Origin: Natranaerovirga hydrolytica
GTDB lineage: Bacteria > Bacillota > Clostridia > Lachnospirales > DSM-24629
DNA length: 64,000 nucleotides
Direction of reading: 5' to 3'
Assembly (NCBI RefSeq): GCF_004339095.1
Contig: NZ_SMGQ01000011.1
Location: forward strand, 769,652-833,651
The stretch's first letter is position 1. The number at the start of each line of letters is the position of its first letter. Of the stretch, positions 1 through 7,805 are shown piece by piece. Both the position numbers and the translations under genes were made by a program. A model generated the notes under the pieces. It saw only the letters and a list, made by a program, of their open reading frames with translations, searched no databases and was not told where the DNA came from.

Positions 1-921
1 TAATAAGTCTTCTATTTCTTCTATTTGTTCTTGCAAGGCTTCTAATCCAAAAGTTTCGTCTTCTAATAAATCTTCGATATTTGCTACTTCTGTTTTGATT
101 TCTTCTAATCCATACTCTTCATTTTCTAATAACGATAAGATTTCTTCTATTTGTTCTGCTGAATTCTCTATTGCTCGAATTTCACTTTTTATCTCTTCTA
201 ATCCAAAACTTGGATCTGTTAATAAGTCTTCTATTTCTTCTATTTGTTCTTGTATTGCTTCTAATCCAAATGTTTCGTCTTCTAATAAGTCCTCTATATT
301 CGCTACTTCTGTTTTTATTTCTTCTAATCCATAGCTTGGATCTTCAAGCATAGATTCAATATTGGCTACTTCTGCTTTAATTTCCTCTAATCCGTAACTT
401 GGGTTTTCAAGCATAGATTCAATATTGGCTACTTCTGTTTTTATTTCTTCTAATCCATATTCTGGGTGGGTTAATAGTTTTAAAATCACACATACTTTTG
501 CAAACAATTTATACACTGTACATTCTATCATTCGTATTTCTTTTTTTATTTCTTTTAAGCCATACTTAGGATTGTCTAATCTTTCTTCAATTCCAATGAT
601 TTCAGATTTTATCTCTTGTAACCCATATTCAGGGTTGTCTAATGTATTTTCAATATTAGCAAGCATTTGTTTTAAAATCTTCAAGAAACAGTATATTTTC
701 CTATTAATAGAATCGTGTCCTCTATTGATTTTACAAATAGGATATCCTTTTTTTACAGGATAATGACGATAGTCCCCTATACCACTTCTTCTAAAATCAA
801 TGTCTTCTTCAGCTTCATATAATGCTTCATATAATGCTTCATCTAAATCATCTTCCTGGAAACCAGATGATATATCCCATGTATCATACTCTCTTTGTTT
901 TTTTATATCCTTCTTTTTCAA
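1..921 (-). CDS. Repeat-rich, probably coiled-coil protein, partial (3' end outside the window)
   Basis: A frame of 307 codons with no stop runs on the minus strand from a TTG at 921 to the window edge. TTG is preceded by GGGAG at 8 nt; an in-frame TAG lies at 934-936, so the start must be close to this TTG. Residues 1-75 are charged (KKKDIKKQREYD) and acidic. From about residue 85 there are degenerate 21-residue units of the pattern NIE-x-L-L-E-D/N-P-x-Y/F-GLEEIK-x-E-V/I. The DNA carries the same 63-bp period, for example the near-identical units starting at 344 and 407. The heptad-like leucine and glutamate spacing suggests a helical or coiled-coil rod. I do not recognise a named family. 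A sigma-K-like promoter upstream suggests a late spore-layer role, which is inference. Confidence 0.75.
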   Translation of the reverse strand, partial: MKKKDIKKQREYDTWDISSGFQEDDLDEALYEALYEAEEDIDFRRSGIGDYRHYPVKKGYPICKINRGHDSINRKIYCFLKILKQMLANIENTLDNPEYGLQEIKSEIIGIEERLDNPKYGLKEIKKEIRMIECTVYKLFAKVCVILKLLTHPEYGLEEIKTEVANIESMLENPSYGLEEIKAEVANIESMLEDPSYGLEEIKTEVANIEDLLEDETFGLEAIQEQIEEIEDLLTDPSFGLEEIKSEIRAIENSAEQIEEILSLLENEEYGLEEIKTEVANIEDLLEDETFGLEALQEQIEEIEDLL

Positions 922-952
922 AATATCAGCTCCCTAAACTTATTTCTTATGA

Positions 953-981
953 TATAATATGAAATATTACGGTTTTTTGTG
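953..981 (-). promoter_or_regulatory. Candidate sigma-K/sigma-E-type promoter for the repeat protein
   Basis: On the minus strand CATATTATA (953-961) fits the -10 pattern CATANNNTA, with CAC (979-981) 17 nt upstream fitting the short AC-type -35 of sigma-K. It lies about 30 nt upstream of the TTG start. No good sigma-A pair was noticed here. The match is short and the region AT-rich, so this is suggestive only. Confidence 0.4.
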
Positions 982-1050
982 ATATTTTGATTTTATATTT
1001 ACTATAGTGTTTAATTTGGTCAGCTTTTTTTATAATGGTTACCCTATCTA

Positions 1051-1539
1051 TTAAGTACTTAATGATGTATGCTTTTGATCTTCTATAAACGCTAGAAAAC
1101 CAGTTATAATTTGAGGGTTTTTTTCAAAAAAGTTATTTAGATTATTAATATAATACAATAAATCTTCACTAATATTATGTTCTATGAGTTCTGTGTCCTT
1201 TAACAACTGTTCTTTTTCTTTGATGCCTATATTGTAAAGAAATTTTTCTACAACTTTATGTCTTTGTAACAAATACTGTCCATAGGTTTTGCCTTTTGTC
1301 GTCAATTGTATGTGCCCGTATTTTTCATATAAAACAAAGTCATCTACTGCCATTTTTTGAATAATTTTTGTACAAGAAGATGCTTTTACATTCAGCTTTT
1401 CAGATAAATCTTTGATTCTAACTTTCTTATTTTCTAAGGACAATCGATACACCATCTCTAAATAATCTTCCATGCTAGGTGTTAATGGATTATCATTTTT
1501 TAACGAATACCCTCTCACAGTATAAAATCCTTTATCCAT
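1051..1539 (-). CDS. mntR: MntR/DtxR-family metal-dependent transcriptional repressor
   Basis: This 162-residue protein has the order of MntR: an N-terminal winged helix (about residues 20-85) and a metal-binding/dimerisation helix region. SMEDYLEMVY (about 22-31) keeps the Asp and Glu that ligate manganese in Bacillus MntR. RHKVVEKFL and DTELIEHNIS supply the conserved His and Glu-x-x-Glu-His ligands. No C-terminal SH3-like domain follows, as in MntR and unlike DtxR/IdeR. It stands alone, and no manganese transporter is adjacent. It would repress metal-uptake genes when Mn(II) is bound. The residues favour manganese over iron, but specificity is not proven. Confidence 0.85.
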   Translation of the reverse strand: MDKGFYTVRGYSLKNDNPLTPSMEDYLEMVYRLSLENKKVRIKDLSEKLNVKASSCTKIIQKMAVDDFVLYEKYGHIQLTTKGKTYGQYLLQRHKVVEKFLYNIGIKEKEQLLKDTELIEHNISEDLLYYINNLNNFFEKNPQIITGFLAFIEDQKHTSLST

Positions 1540-1589
1540 AATAACTCCTTACATACATAAATAATTAAACTGATACCTTATTAATCTAC

Positions 1590-1622
1590 CCTATGTAGCT
1601 GCAAACCCAACAGCTACATAGG
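1590..1622. other. Perfect 12-bp inverted repeat between the mntR-like and GH18 genes
   Basis: CCTATGTAGCTG and its exact complement flank a 9-nt loop. Neither side is followed by a T-run, so it is not a standard intrinsic terminator. It lies downstream of the GH18 gene and about 50 bp upstream of the mntR-like start. It could be an operator or a mRNA 3' hairpin. Confidence 0.5.
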
Positions 1623-1675
1623 TGATCACTGATAAAGAAGAAAGCATTATATCTCAATTCCCTCTCTTATTACAT

Positions 1676-2962
1676 TTAATCCATGAATTTTCTTACAATA
1701 AAATTATCTTCTATTAATAACCAGTTTTGTGGAAAATCTCTTCCAAGAACCCAATAATAAAAACCTTTTAATCCGAGGTCTTTTACTAGGTCAAATTTGG
1801 CTTGAATGCTTCTTGCGTCTTCAAACCATACAATATGTGCATTTCCTTCTTCGTCTGTATAAGTAAAGAAAGGCGCTTGCACCTCTTCATCGTATTCAAT
1901 CTCAGCACCGTATTCTCTTGCAATGTCAATGGCCCTTTGAGGACTGATTGCTCTTGCAAAATCTCCTCCTGGTTCATAAGGTAAGGTCCAATCATATCCA
2001 TATAACGGAATACCCATCATTATTTTTTCATTAGGGATAACAGACGTAGCATATTCCATTACTCTTTCTACTTCTCCTATTGGCGAAACAGCTCTAGGTG
2101 GTCCACCTGACCATCCCCATTCATAAGTCATTAAAAAGATATAATCCACAATCTGCCCTTGGGCTTCATAATCATGCCCCTCATAAAGTATCCCTTCTTG
2201 ATCTTCAAAATACTTAGGAGCTAATGCAGTAGACACGGTATAACCTAATGGGTGATACATATCAACAGCTTTTCTTAAAAAGTTATTATAGGCCTCTCGA
2301 TTGATACTGCCCAGATATTCTAAATCAAAGTCTACTCCCCTATAACCTTTTTCTTCCATAATTCTTAAAGTTTCCTGCAGTAAGATGTCTTGTAAGTTAT
2401 CATCTTGTAGTACAGTAGTCGCTAAGTCTTGACTAAATTGTCCCTCTTCAATATTGGTAATCACCATAAGTGGGGCAATATTATTTAATAATGCGGTTTG
2501 TATGGCTTCTTCATCATTAATAGGTCTTAATGTACCATCAGGATTCATTTCATAACTAAAAATATTAAGATAGGTTAATTCATCTGCAACTCTTTGAATC
2601 TCTTCTACTGTTCTAGGCCCTGTAATATTAAGGTCCATATAAGTTGCTACATCAATGACTTCTCTAGGTGTTTGTGGAAAATACAATCTCGTACCTATGT
2701 CTAACCTATCTGGATCCGTAATCTCATTTAATCGAATCAGCTGTTCTGGCGGTATGCCAAATTCTTGACCGATAGATTCTATGGTATCGCCTTCTTCTAC
2801 AAAGTAATAAGAGCCCCATATAGGAATGACAATAGACTGCCCAATCACCAAATTATCTGGCTCTCTTAAATCATTACTTTCTATCAGAACACTTTCTGGT
2901 ACATCAAAATCTTGTGCAATATTTTGTATGGTATCCCCTTGTTCAATGACATATATTTGCAA
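1676..2962 (-). CDS. LysM-GH18 spore cortex-lytic N-acetylglucosaminidase, SleL/YaaH-like
   Basis: Two LysM modules (about residues 2-47 and 52-96, each beginning with the IEQGDTI or VEEGDTI pattern) precede a GH18 chitinase-like barrel (about 105-425). The catalytic signature GVDFDLE ends at Glu215. The two-LysM plus GH18 architecture and length of 428 residues match SleL/YaaH, which cleaves glucosaminidic bonds of spore cortex muropeptides during germination. There is no signal peptide, as usual for SleL, which is deposited from the mother cell. The start is a TTG with GGAGGTG five bases upstream. It sits a few kb from the Csp array, fitting a germination locus. Another LysM-GH18 enzyme of the cell wall is a less likely alternative. 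Confidence 0.85.
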   Translation of the reverse strand: MQIYVIEQGDTIQNIAQDFDVPESVLIESNDLREPDNLVIGQSIVIPIWGSYYFVEEGDTIESIGQEFGIPPEQLIRLNEITDPDRLDIGTRLYFPQTPREVIDVATYMDLNITGPRTVEEIQRVADELTYLNIFSYEMNPDGTLRPINDEEAIQTALLNNIAPLMVITNIEEGQFSQDLATTVLQDDNLQDILLQETLRIMEEKGYRGVDFDLEYLGSINREAYNNFLRKAVDMYHPLGYTVSTALAPKYFEDQEGILYEGHDYEAQGQIVDYIFLMTYEWGWSGGPPRAVSPIGEVERVMEYATSVIPNEKIMMGIPLYGYDWTLPYEPGGDFARAISPQRAIDIAREYGAEIEYDEEVQAPFFTYTDEEGNAHIVWFEDARSIQAKFDLVKDLGLKGFYYWVLGRDFPQNWLLIEDNFIVRKFMD

Positions 2963-3006
2963 AATTACACCTCCATATAAGACGATCTATATTGATTCTT
3001 ATACAC

Positions 3007-3047
3007 AAAAAAACTAACTCTACTCATACTATATGCGTAAAGTTAGT
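3007..3047 (-). terminator. Intrinsic terminator of the methyltransferase/nuclease transcript
   Basis: On the minus strand ACTAACT pairs with AGTTAGT and is followed by seven T. It lies just downstream of the methyltransferase stop and upstream of the GH18 gene. Confidence 0.65.
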
Positions 3048-3100
3048 CCATCGTTCAGATATTATTGGCTCTATTTTATTGTCCTAAAAGCATTCTTAAA

Positions 3101-4156
3101 TCATTTCTTTTGAAAAACATAAATATATTCATGCTTGAATAAGTAAAAACCACCTGAAAGGGCTCTGTACTTCCATAAATTTCGCTGATTTCTTTTGCCT
3201 TTCGTTTCATCGAAATTCTTTACAATGATGGATTTTAATTTAAACCCTCTTTTTAAAAACTCTTGCATCGTGTAAAAACCAAGGGGAATCCATTCGCCTT
3301 TTTCGTATTTATCTCCTATGACAACAGCTGCAAATCGTCCTTTTTCTAAATACTGTGTTGTATTGTCAATGACTTGCCCAAAAGCATCTAAAAAATCATC
3401 TAAGGTTTCATTATTGGATAAATCACTTTTATGCTTGCTAAATTGAATAATATCCCAATAAGGAGGATGCATGAGAACAAATTGTACTTTTTTAATATTT
3501 AATTGTTTCAGTACTTTATCTAACTCTATTGCTTGGCTATTTTCCAACACAATTTCACTTTTTGTTTCAGTGGGTTGAATGGCTTCTACTCGTTCTTTGG
3601 CTATCTTAGCAACATGCTCTTGTAATTCGATGCCAATTCCATTACGCCCTAATAAAGCAGCTTCTATTAAGGTGGTTCCACTGCCTAGAAATGGATCCAA
3701 TACCCATTCTCCTGCTTTGGTATATCTTTTTAGCAATTGATTAGGGATTTGAGGAACAAAATTTCCCCAATAATCTCCACTATGAGAAGCATTTTTATCT
3801 CTCTGATCGATGATCCATAAACTATCCGTTAGAATATCATCATATTCTTTCCATCTATTAAGATTAATATCATTGTATTTACTGGTTTTAACTTCAGTTA
3901 AAGCCTTTATTAGTCTATCATAATAAAAATCCACTCTTTCTTTTGAACTTTGTTCAAGCATATTGTTTAAATAAATGCATAAAGTCGTTTTATTAATGGT
4001 TAACGCTTTATCATCATATTCATAGCCAATAACATCTTCCTTTATATTATTAATTGCTTCCACAAAAGATTGTAATTCTTTTTTAATAGCAGATACATCC
4101 TCTTTTTCTTTAATTTCTTTTAGCTTATTGATTAAATCTTTTTCTTCCAAATTCAT
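3101..4156 (-). CDS. Site-specific DNA methyltransferase (N4-cytosine/N6-adenine type)
   Basis: The AdoMet-binding motif DPFLGSGT (residues 154-161) is followed by LIEAALLGRNGIGIEL, and a catalytic motif reads HPPYWD (230-235), a variant of the (D/N/S)PPY motif of exocyclic amino methyltransferases. The C-terminus HEYIYVFQKK resembles the end of COG0863 methylases. Motif I precedes the catalytic motif. The length of 351 residues is normal. Its SD overlaps the stop of the upstream HNH gene (6-bp gap), so the two are co-transcribed. With the divergent D12 methylase this looks like a two-methylase restriction-modification system, in which each enzyme protects one strand or base. The His at the first motif IV position is unusual, but activity is probable. 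Confidence 0.8.
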   Translation of the reverse strand: MNLEEKDLINKLKEIKEKEDVSAIKKELQSFVEAINNIKEDVIGYEYDDKALTINKTTLCIYLNNMLEQSSKERVDFYYDRLIKALTEVKTSKYNDINLNRWKEYDDILTDSLWIIDQRDKNASHSGDYWGNFVPQIPNQLLKRYTKAGEWVLDPFLGSGTTLIEAALLGRNGIGIELQEHVAKIAKERVEAIQPTETKSEIVLENSQAIELDKVLKQLNIKKVQFVLMHPPYWDIIQFSKHKSDLSNNETLDDFLDAFGQVIDNTTQYLEKGRFAAVVIGDKYEKGEWIPLGFYTMQEFLKRGFKLKSIIVKNFDETKGKRNQRNLWKYRALSGGFYLFKHEYIYVFQKK

Positions 4157-4162
4157 ATCCCC

Positions 4163-4813
4163 CTAGTTGCTTTTTAGTTGTTCATTAATCGCCTCTCGCC
4201 ATTTATCTGGATTGTACCAAAAACAGCCCTGGCACCCAATCTGCTCATCATAATATCCATTGCCTTTATAATAAAAATCAATATTGTATCCTATTGGTCT
4301 CATACCTGTTTCGGCACATTTTTCACATTTTCTTGATTTTAATAGGTTGTTTTCTCTCGTAAGCAACATAAATTTTTTCTCTATTGCTTCTTCTGACATA
4401 TTAACATCATTGGTATCTTCATTATGTTTCCATCTGACTTGTGGTTCTCTATGATCGATTTCTAATCGGGTAGCCGCTTCTTTTCTCAGAGAATAAGCAT
4501 CTATATAATTGTAATGTTCTTTAATACGCTTGGCTAACTTACTAGGTATACCTGATCTTGTTTTAGTAACATCTATTCTATCTAATGATTTTAATTTTCT
4601 ATGAACTGTACGCTGATGACAACCCTCACAATGTATTCTTTTATACCAATTGTCTTTTTCATCTTTATCCAGTTGTAATCCTTTTTCTTGTCTCCAGATT
4701 TGCCAAGTTTTTGCTTGTCCAGATTTTAATTCACATTTAGAACAATGCCATTTCAAATCTTTCATGACTTCAAAGTCGTGGTATGATGTTGTGCCTTCTT
4801 TAAAGGGGTTCAT
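4163..4813 (-). CDS. Putative HNH-type restriction endonuclease with zinc-binding cysteines
   Basis: The preferred ATG at 4813 has TAGGAGG eight bases upstream; an ATG 18 codons further out has no SD. The 216-residue product has CSKC and CEGC pairs near the N-terminus, EIDHREPQVRW in the middle with the central His of a beta-beta-alpha metal (HNH) fold, RENNLLKSRKCEKC as the Asn/Lys part, and GCQGC near the C-terminus. The two cysteine pairs around the HNH core suggest structural zinc. It is translationally linked to one methyltransferase and divergent from another, the typical setting of a type II or IIS enzyme. I cannot assign a recognition sequence. Nuclease function is inferred from motif and context. 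Confidence 0.6.
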   Translation of the reverse strand: MNPFKEGTTSYHDFEVMKDLKWHCSKCELKSGQAKTWQIWRQEKGLQLDKDEKDNWYKRIHCEGCHQRTVHRKLKSLDRIDVTKTRSGIPSKLAKRIKEHYNYIDAYSLRKEAATRLEIDHREPQVRWKHNEDTNDVNMSEEAIEKKFMLLTRENNLLKSRKCEKCAETGMRPIGYNIDFYYKGNGYYDEQIGCQGCFWYNPDKWREAINEQLKSN

Positions 4814-4912
4814 ATTATGCCTCCTAGTATAATGATGTTTTATGTTGTTTTGTATTGTTTTAATCATTGATCTTTAGTATAATTATTCTATCATAAGAGA
4901 GGATGAACAACA

Positions 4913-5983
4913 ATGAATTATATTGGTTCTAAACGATCTCTATTGCCTTTTCTTCAGGAATCTATTGAACACATTATTCCAGATGAGCTAAAGGGCAATA
5001 GTATTTTTTGTGACTTATTTGCTGGAACTGGCATTGTCGGTTCTCATTTTAAGAAAAAGAATTATACCATATATTCTAATGACATTCAGTACTATAGTTA
5101 TGTACTGATTAAGCATTTTATTGAAAATAACAGTCCCATTGAATTCAAACAATTACATACACTTTTTCCTGAGTTAAAATCTTTATCTCATACTGATAAA
5201 TTGAGTTATATTTTATCCTATCTGAATGCTTTAGAAGGAATAGAAGGTTTTATTTATAACCATTATTGTATCTCTGGTTCTTTTGGTTCTGAATATGAAA
5301 GACGCTACTTTACAGATGACAATGGTAAAAAATGTGATGCCATCAGAATGATACTTAACCAATGGTTGTCTGATCATTTAATCACTGAAGCCGAATTCTT
5401 TTATTTGCTTGCAATCTTATTAGAAGCTATAGATAAAGTGGCTAATACAGCTTCTGTCTATGAAGCTTTTTTAAAAAAATACAAAAAAACAGCTCTAAAG
5501 CCTGTTACTTTAAAGCCATTAGACATTATTATGAACACACAACAAAATAAAGTTTTTAACGAAGACATTAATGACTTAATTTCTCATATTAAAGGGGATA
5601 TCTTATACTTAGATCCACCTTATAATAGAAGACAATATGCTTCTAATTATCATTTGTTAGAGACCATTGCTAAGTACGACGCGCCTCAAACTTCTGGCAA
5701 AACTGGTATTAGACAAGAACCACAGAAAAAATCATTATATTGTTCTAAAGTAAAAGCACAAGATGCTTTTGAAAACCTTATGAATCACGCAGACTTTAAA
5801 TATATCTTCTTAAGTTATAATGATGAAGGCATTATTCCTTTAGATACTATTGAAAAAATAATGGGGTCTAAAGGTCAATATGGTCGATTTGAACAGTCTT
5901 ATAGAAGGTATAAAGCAGATAACTCTAGAACCTACTCTCAAAACAATACGACTGAATATTTACATTATGTAATTGTTGATTAA
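4913..5983 (+). CDS. D12-class N6-adenine DNA methyltransferase
   Basis: The N-terminus MNYIGSKRSLLPFL is the K-containing motif of Dam/DpnM-type D12 enzymes, followed by AdoMet motif I FCDLFAGTGIVGSHF (about 32-46) and catalytic DPPYNRRQY (about residue 230). The length of 356 aa is slightly long for the class, with an extra helical stretch before the catalytic motif. It is transcribed divergently from the nuclease/methylase pair across a gap of about 100 bp. It would methylate adenine in the recognition site. A second methylase in the same island is typical when the site is asymmetric, so each strand needs its own enzyme. Confidence 0.85.
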   Translation: MNYIGSKRSLLPFLQESIEHIIPDELKGNSIFCDLFAGTGIVGSHFKKKNYTIYSNDIQYYSYVLIKHFIENNSPIEFKQLHTLFPELKSLSHTDKLSYILSYLNALEGIEGFIYNHYCISGSFGSEYERRYFTDDNGKKCDAIRMILNQWLSDHLITEAEFFYLLAILLEAIDKVANTASVYEAFLKKYKKTALKPVTLKPLDIIMNTQQNKVFNEDINDLISHIKGDILYLDPPYNRRQYASNYHLLETIAKYDAPQTSGKTGIRQEPQKKSLYCSKVKAQDAFENLMNHADFKYIFLSYNDEGIIPLDTIEKIMGSKGQYGRFEQSYRRYKADNSRTYSQNNTTEYLHYVIVD

Positions 5984-5990
5984 TAAATTC

Positions 5991-6038
5991 CTTAAAAAGA
6001 GAGCAACCTAAAATTTTTATATACTGCTCTCTTTTAAG
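5991..6038. terminator. Bidirectional terminator between the D12 methylase and Csp copy 1
   Basis: AAAAGAGAGCA pairs with TGCTCTCTTTT across a 20-nt loop. A- and T-rich flanks serve both convergent genes. Confidence 0.75.
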
Positions 6039-6039
6039 T

Positions 6040-7782
6040 CTACCTTCTTCTAATAACTTCAAAAGATCTAAACAAGTTCAAACTCCCAAATCCCCAATCA
6101 TTATTTGGGTATATAAAACCTGGTCTTCTTGTTGCACCTCTTGTTAGAATATTTTTTATAATTCTTGTACTCATAGAAGGCACTTCACCTAATACAATGC
6201 CCCATTCTAAAACCAAAGCTGCTGCGCCTGCAACGTGAGAAGCAGCAACACTTGTACCTGTCATTACCCCATAGTTATTATCTGGCAGTGGTCCGATAAC
6301 ATTGACTCCTGGTGCAACCAATTCTGGCTTTAAGCGTCTATCTTTCGTTGGTCCTCTACCTGAAGCAATATACAAACTATTGTCTAAATGGTTGTATGCA
6401 CCTACTGTTATAGGTTCTCTTGCTGTGCTTGGTATGGTAAGTGTTGTGTCAATAGTCGGACTTAAGAATTGTGTTGTGGGTTTAATCCAACCTTCCCGAT
6501 CTATCCATATATCATATCCTCCTCCTATTACCACATCACCATACACTACAATCTTCCATATACCTTGTGTTGGTTCATTTAGCCTAATATAAATAAATTG
6601 CTCACCACTTTTTTCTTCTATAAGCTGATATTCAATATATATTAATGTTCTTTCTAATAATAACCCAAATTCTTGTCTGGTTCTTAAACCAGGGGCTAAC
6701 CGTGGAATTGCTGCTCCTGTTGGCGTGACAATGCTAACAGAATAAACATCTGGCCGTTCAGACCACAATTCTACATTCACGCCTTTTTCATTTTCAGCTA
6801 CATTCAATTCCACTTCTTGAAAAGGTAGTCCATGAGGATACACGCCTTTGTAGTGATGTGCCAAATTGCCTTCATTACCTGCTGCTACCACAACACAATG
6901 CCCTACTACTCTTGATTTTCTTTCTAAAAATTCTTCTAATATAGCGTTGCCATCATGAGAACCTTGATTCGTTCCTAAAGGTATGCAAATAACCAATGGT
7001 TTATTATAAATGACTGCTTGTTGAATAAGATAATTAACGCCTAACATAATGTCATTGTTTTGGTATATAATAGCATCCTCTTCAATTAAATACAATTCTC
7101 TTAAGTATTCTTTTGCTGGTTTGAGTTTGACCATAATAATATCTGCATCTGGGGCAGCGCCTGCAAATTGTTCTGCTTCTACATATCTACCTGCTGCTAT
7201 CCCTGCATTAAATGTGCCATGCCCTGTTTCATCTTTACTTGGAACAATGTCAAAAGGGTTATCGCTACTCAGGGCTTCATTAATATTCATCTCTGTAAAC
7301 TCTGTACCAAAGTCAAAATTTAGTGGTGGGGTACCCTTGTTAATGGTTTGATCCCATATGGATAATATTTTTGTTGTGTTGTTTTCATAAACAAATGCAG
7401 GGTGGGTATAATCAATACCTGAGTCTACAAACCCAATAATGACATCTCCACCTCTTAATGGTAAACCAGGTTGAGTATGAAACAACAAAATACCTGCTTC
7501 GTCAATACTGCTAATACCATATGGACCTAATAGTGTTGGTTGACTTGAAAAATCAATTGCTTCTATATTTTCTTGGTCTATAATAAGCTCTTTTTCGCTA
7601 TGAATGATCATATATTTTTCATCGATGACTTGATAACATAAACCTTCATATTGTTCTAATATATCCACCATATTTCCTTCATATTGTATCACTATATCCG
7701 CATAATCTTCAGAAACAATGATTGCCTCACAATCTAAAGTCATATTTTCTAATGCCTCTATGTTATTCCCATTAAATACCAT
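6040..7782 (-). CDS. Csp-family subtilisin-like serine protease, copy 1
   Basis: This 580-residue S8 protease is of the clostridial germination (Csp) type. An N-terminal prodomain of about 95 residues is followed by the Asp box VDSGIDYTHP (Asp120), the His box DETGHGT (His188), a long insert predicted to hold the Csp jellyroll, and the Ser box MTGTSVAASH (Ser511). All three catalytic residues are present. The insert has the family pattern SIWDQTI and the C-terminal core contains GRGPT and ELVAPGVNV. There is no signal peptide, in line with Csp proteins packaged into spores. Known Csp enzymes cleave pro-SleC to start cortex hydrolysis. ATG has AAGGAGG four to five bases upstream. It is 23 bp downstream of copy 2, so the two form an operon. 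Confidence 0.85.
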   Translation of the reverse strand: MVFNGNNIEALENMTLDCEAIIVSEDYADIVIQYEGNMVDILEQYEGLCYQVIDEKYMIIHSEKELIIDQENIEAIDFSSQPTLLGPYGISSIDEAGILLFHTQPGLPLRGGDVIIGFVDSGIDYTHPAFVYENNTTKILSIWDQTINKGTPPLNFDFGTEFTEMNINEALSSDNPFDIVPSKDETGHGTFNAGIAAGRYVEAEQFAGAAPDADIIMVKLKPAKEYLRELYLIEEDAIIYQNNDIMLGVNYLIQQAVIYNKPLVICIPLGTNQGSHDGNAILEEFLERKSRVVGHCVVVAAGNEGNLAHHYKGVYPHGLPFQEVELNVAENEKGVNVELWSERPDVYSVSIVTPTGAAIPRLAPGLRTRQEFGLLLERTLIYIEYQLIEEKSGEQFIYIRLNEPTQGIWKIVVYGDVVIGGGYDIWIDREGWIKPTTQFLSPTIDTTLTIPSTAREPITVGAYNHLDNSLYIASGRGPTKDRRLKPELVAPGVNVIGPLPDNNYGVMTGTSVAASHVAGAAALVLEWGIVLGEVPSMSTRIIKNILTRGATRRPGFIYPNNDWGFGSLNLFRSFEVIRRR

Positions 7783-7805
7783 ATAACCTCCTTAATCCAT
7801 TTGTT

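Noticed and set aside
1-700. CRISPR array suggested by the regular repeats at the left edge
   Set aside because: The repeats are contiguous 63-bp coding units without unique spacers, and the reading frame stays open.
95-763. Plus-strand open frames rich in Ser, Ile and Phe
   Set aside because: They are antisense shadows of the minus-strand repeat protein, which has a start, SD and consistent repeat pattern.
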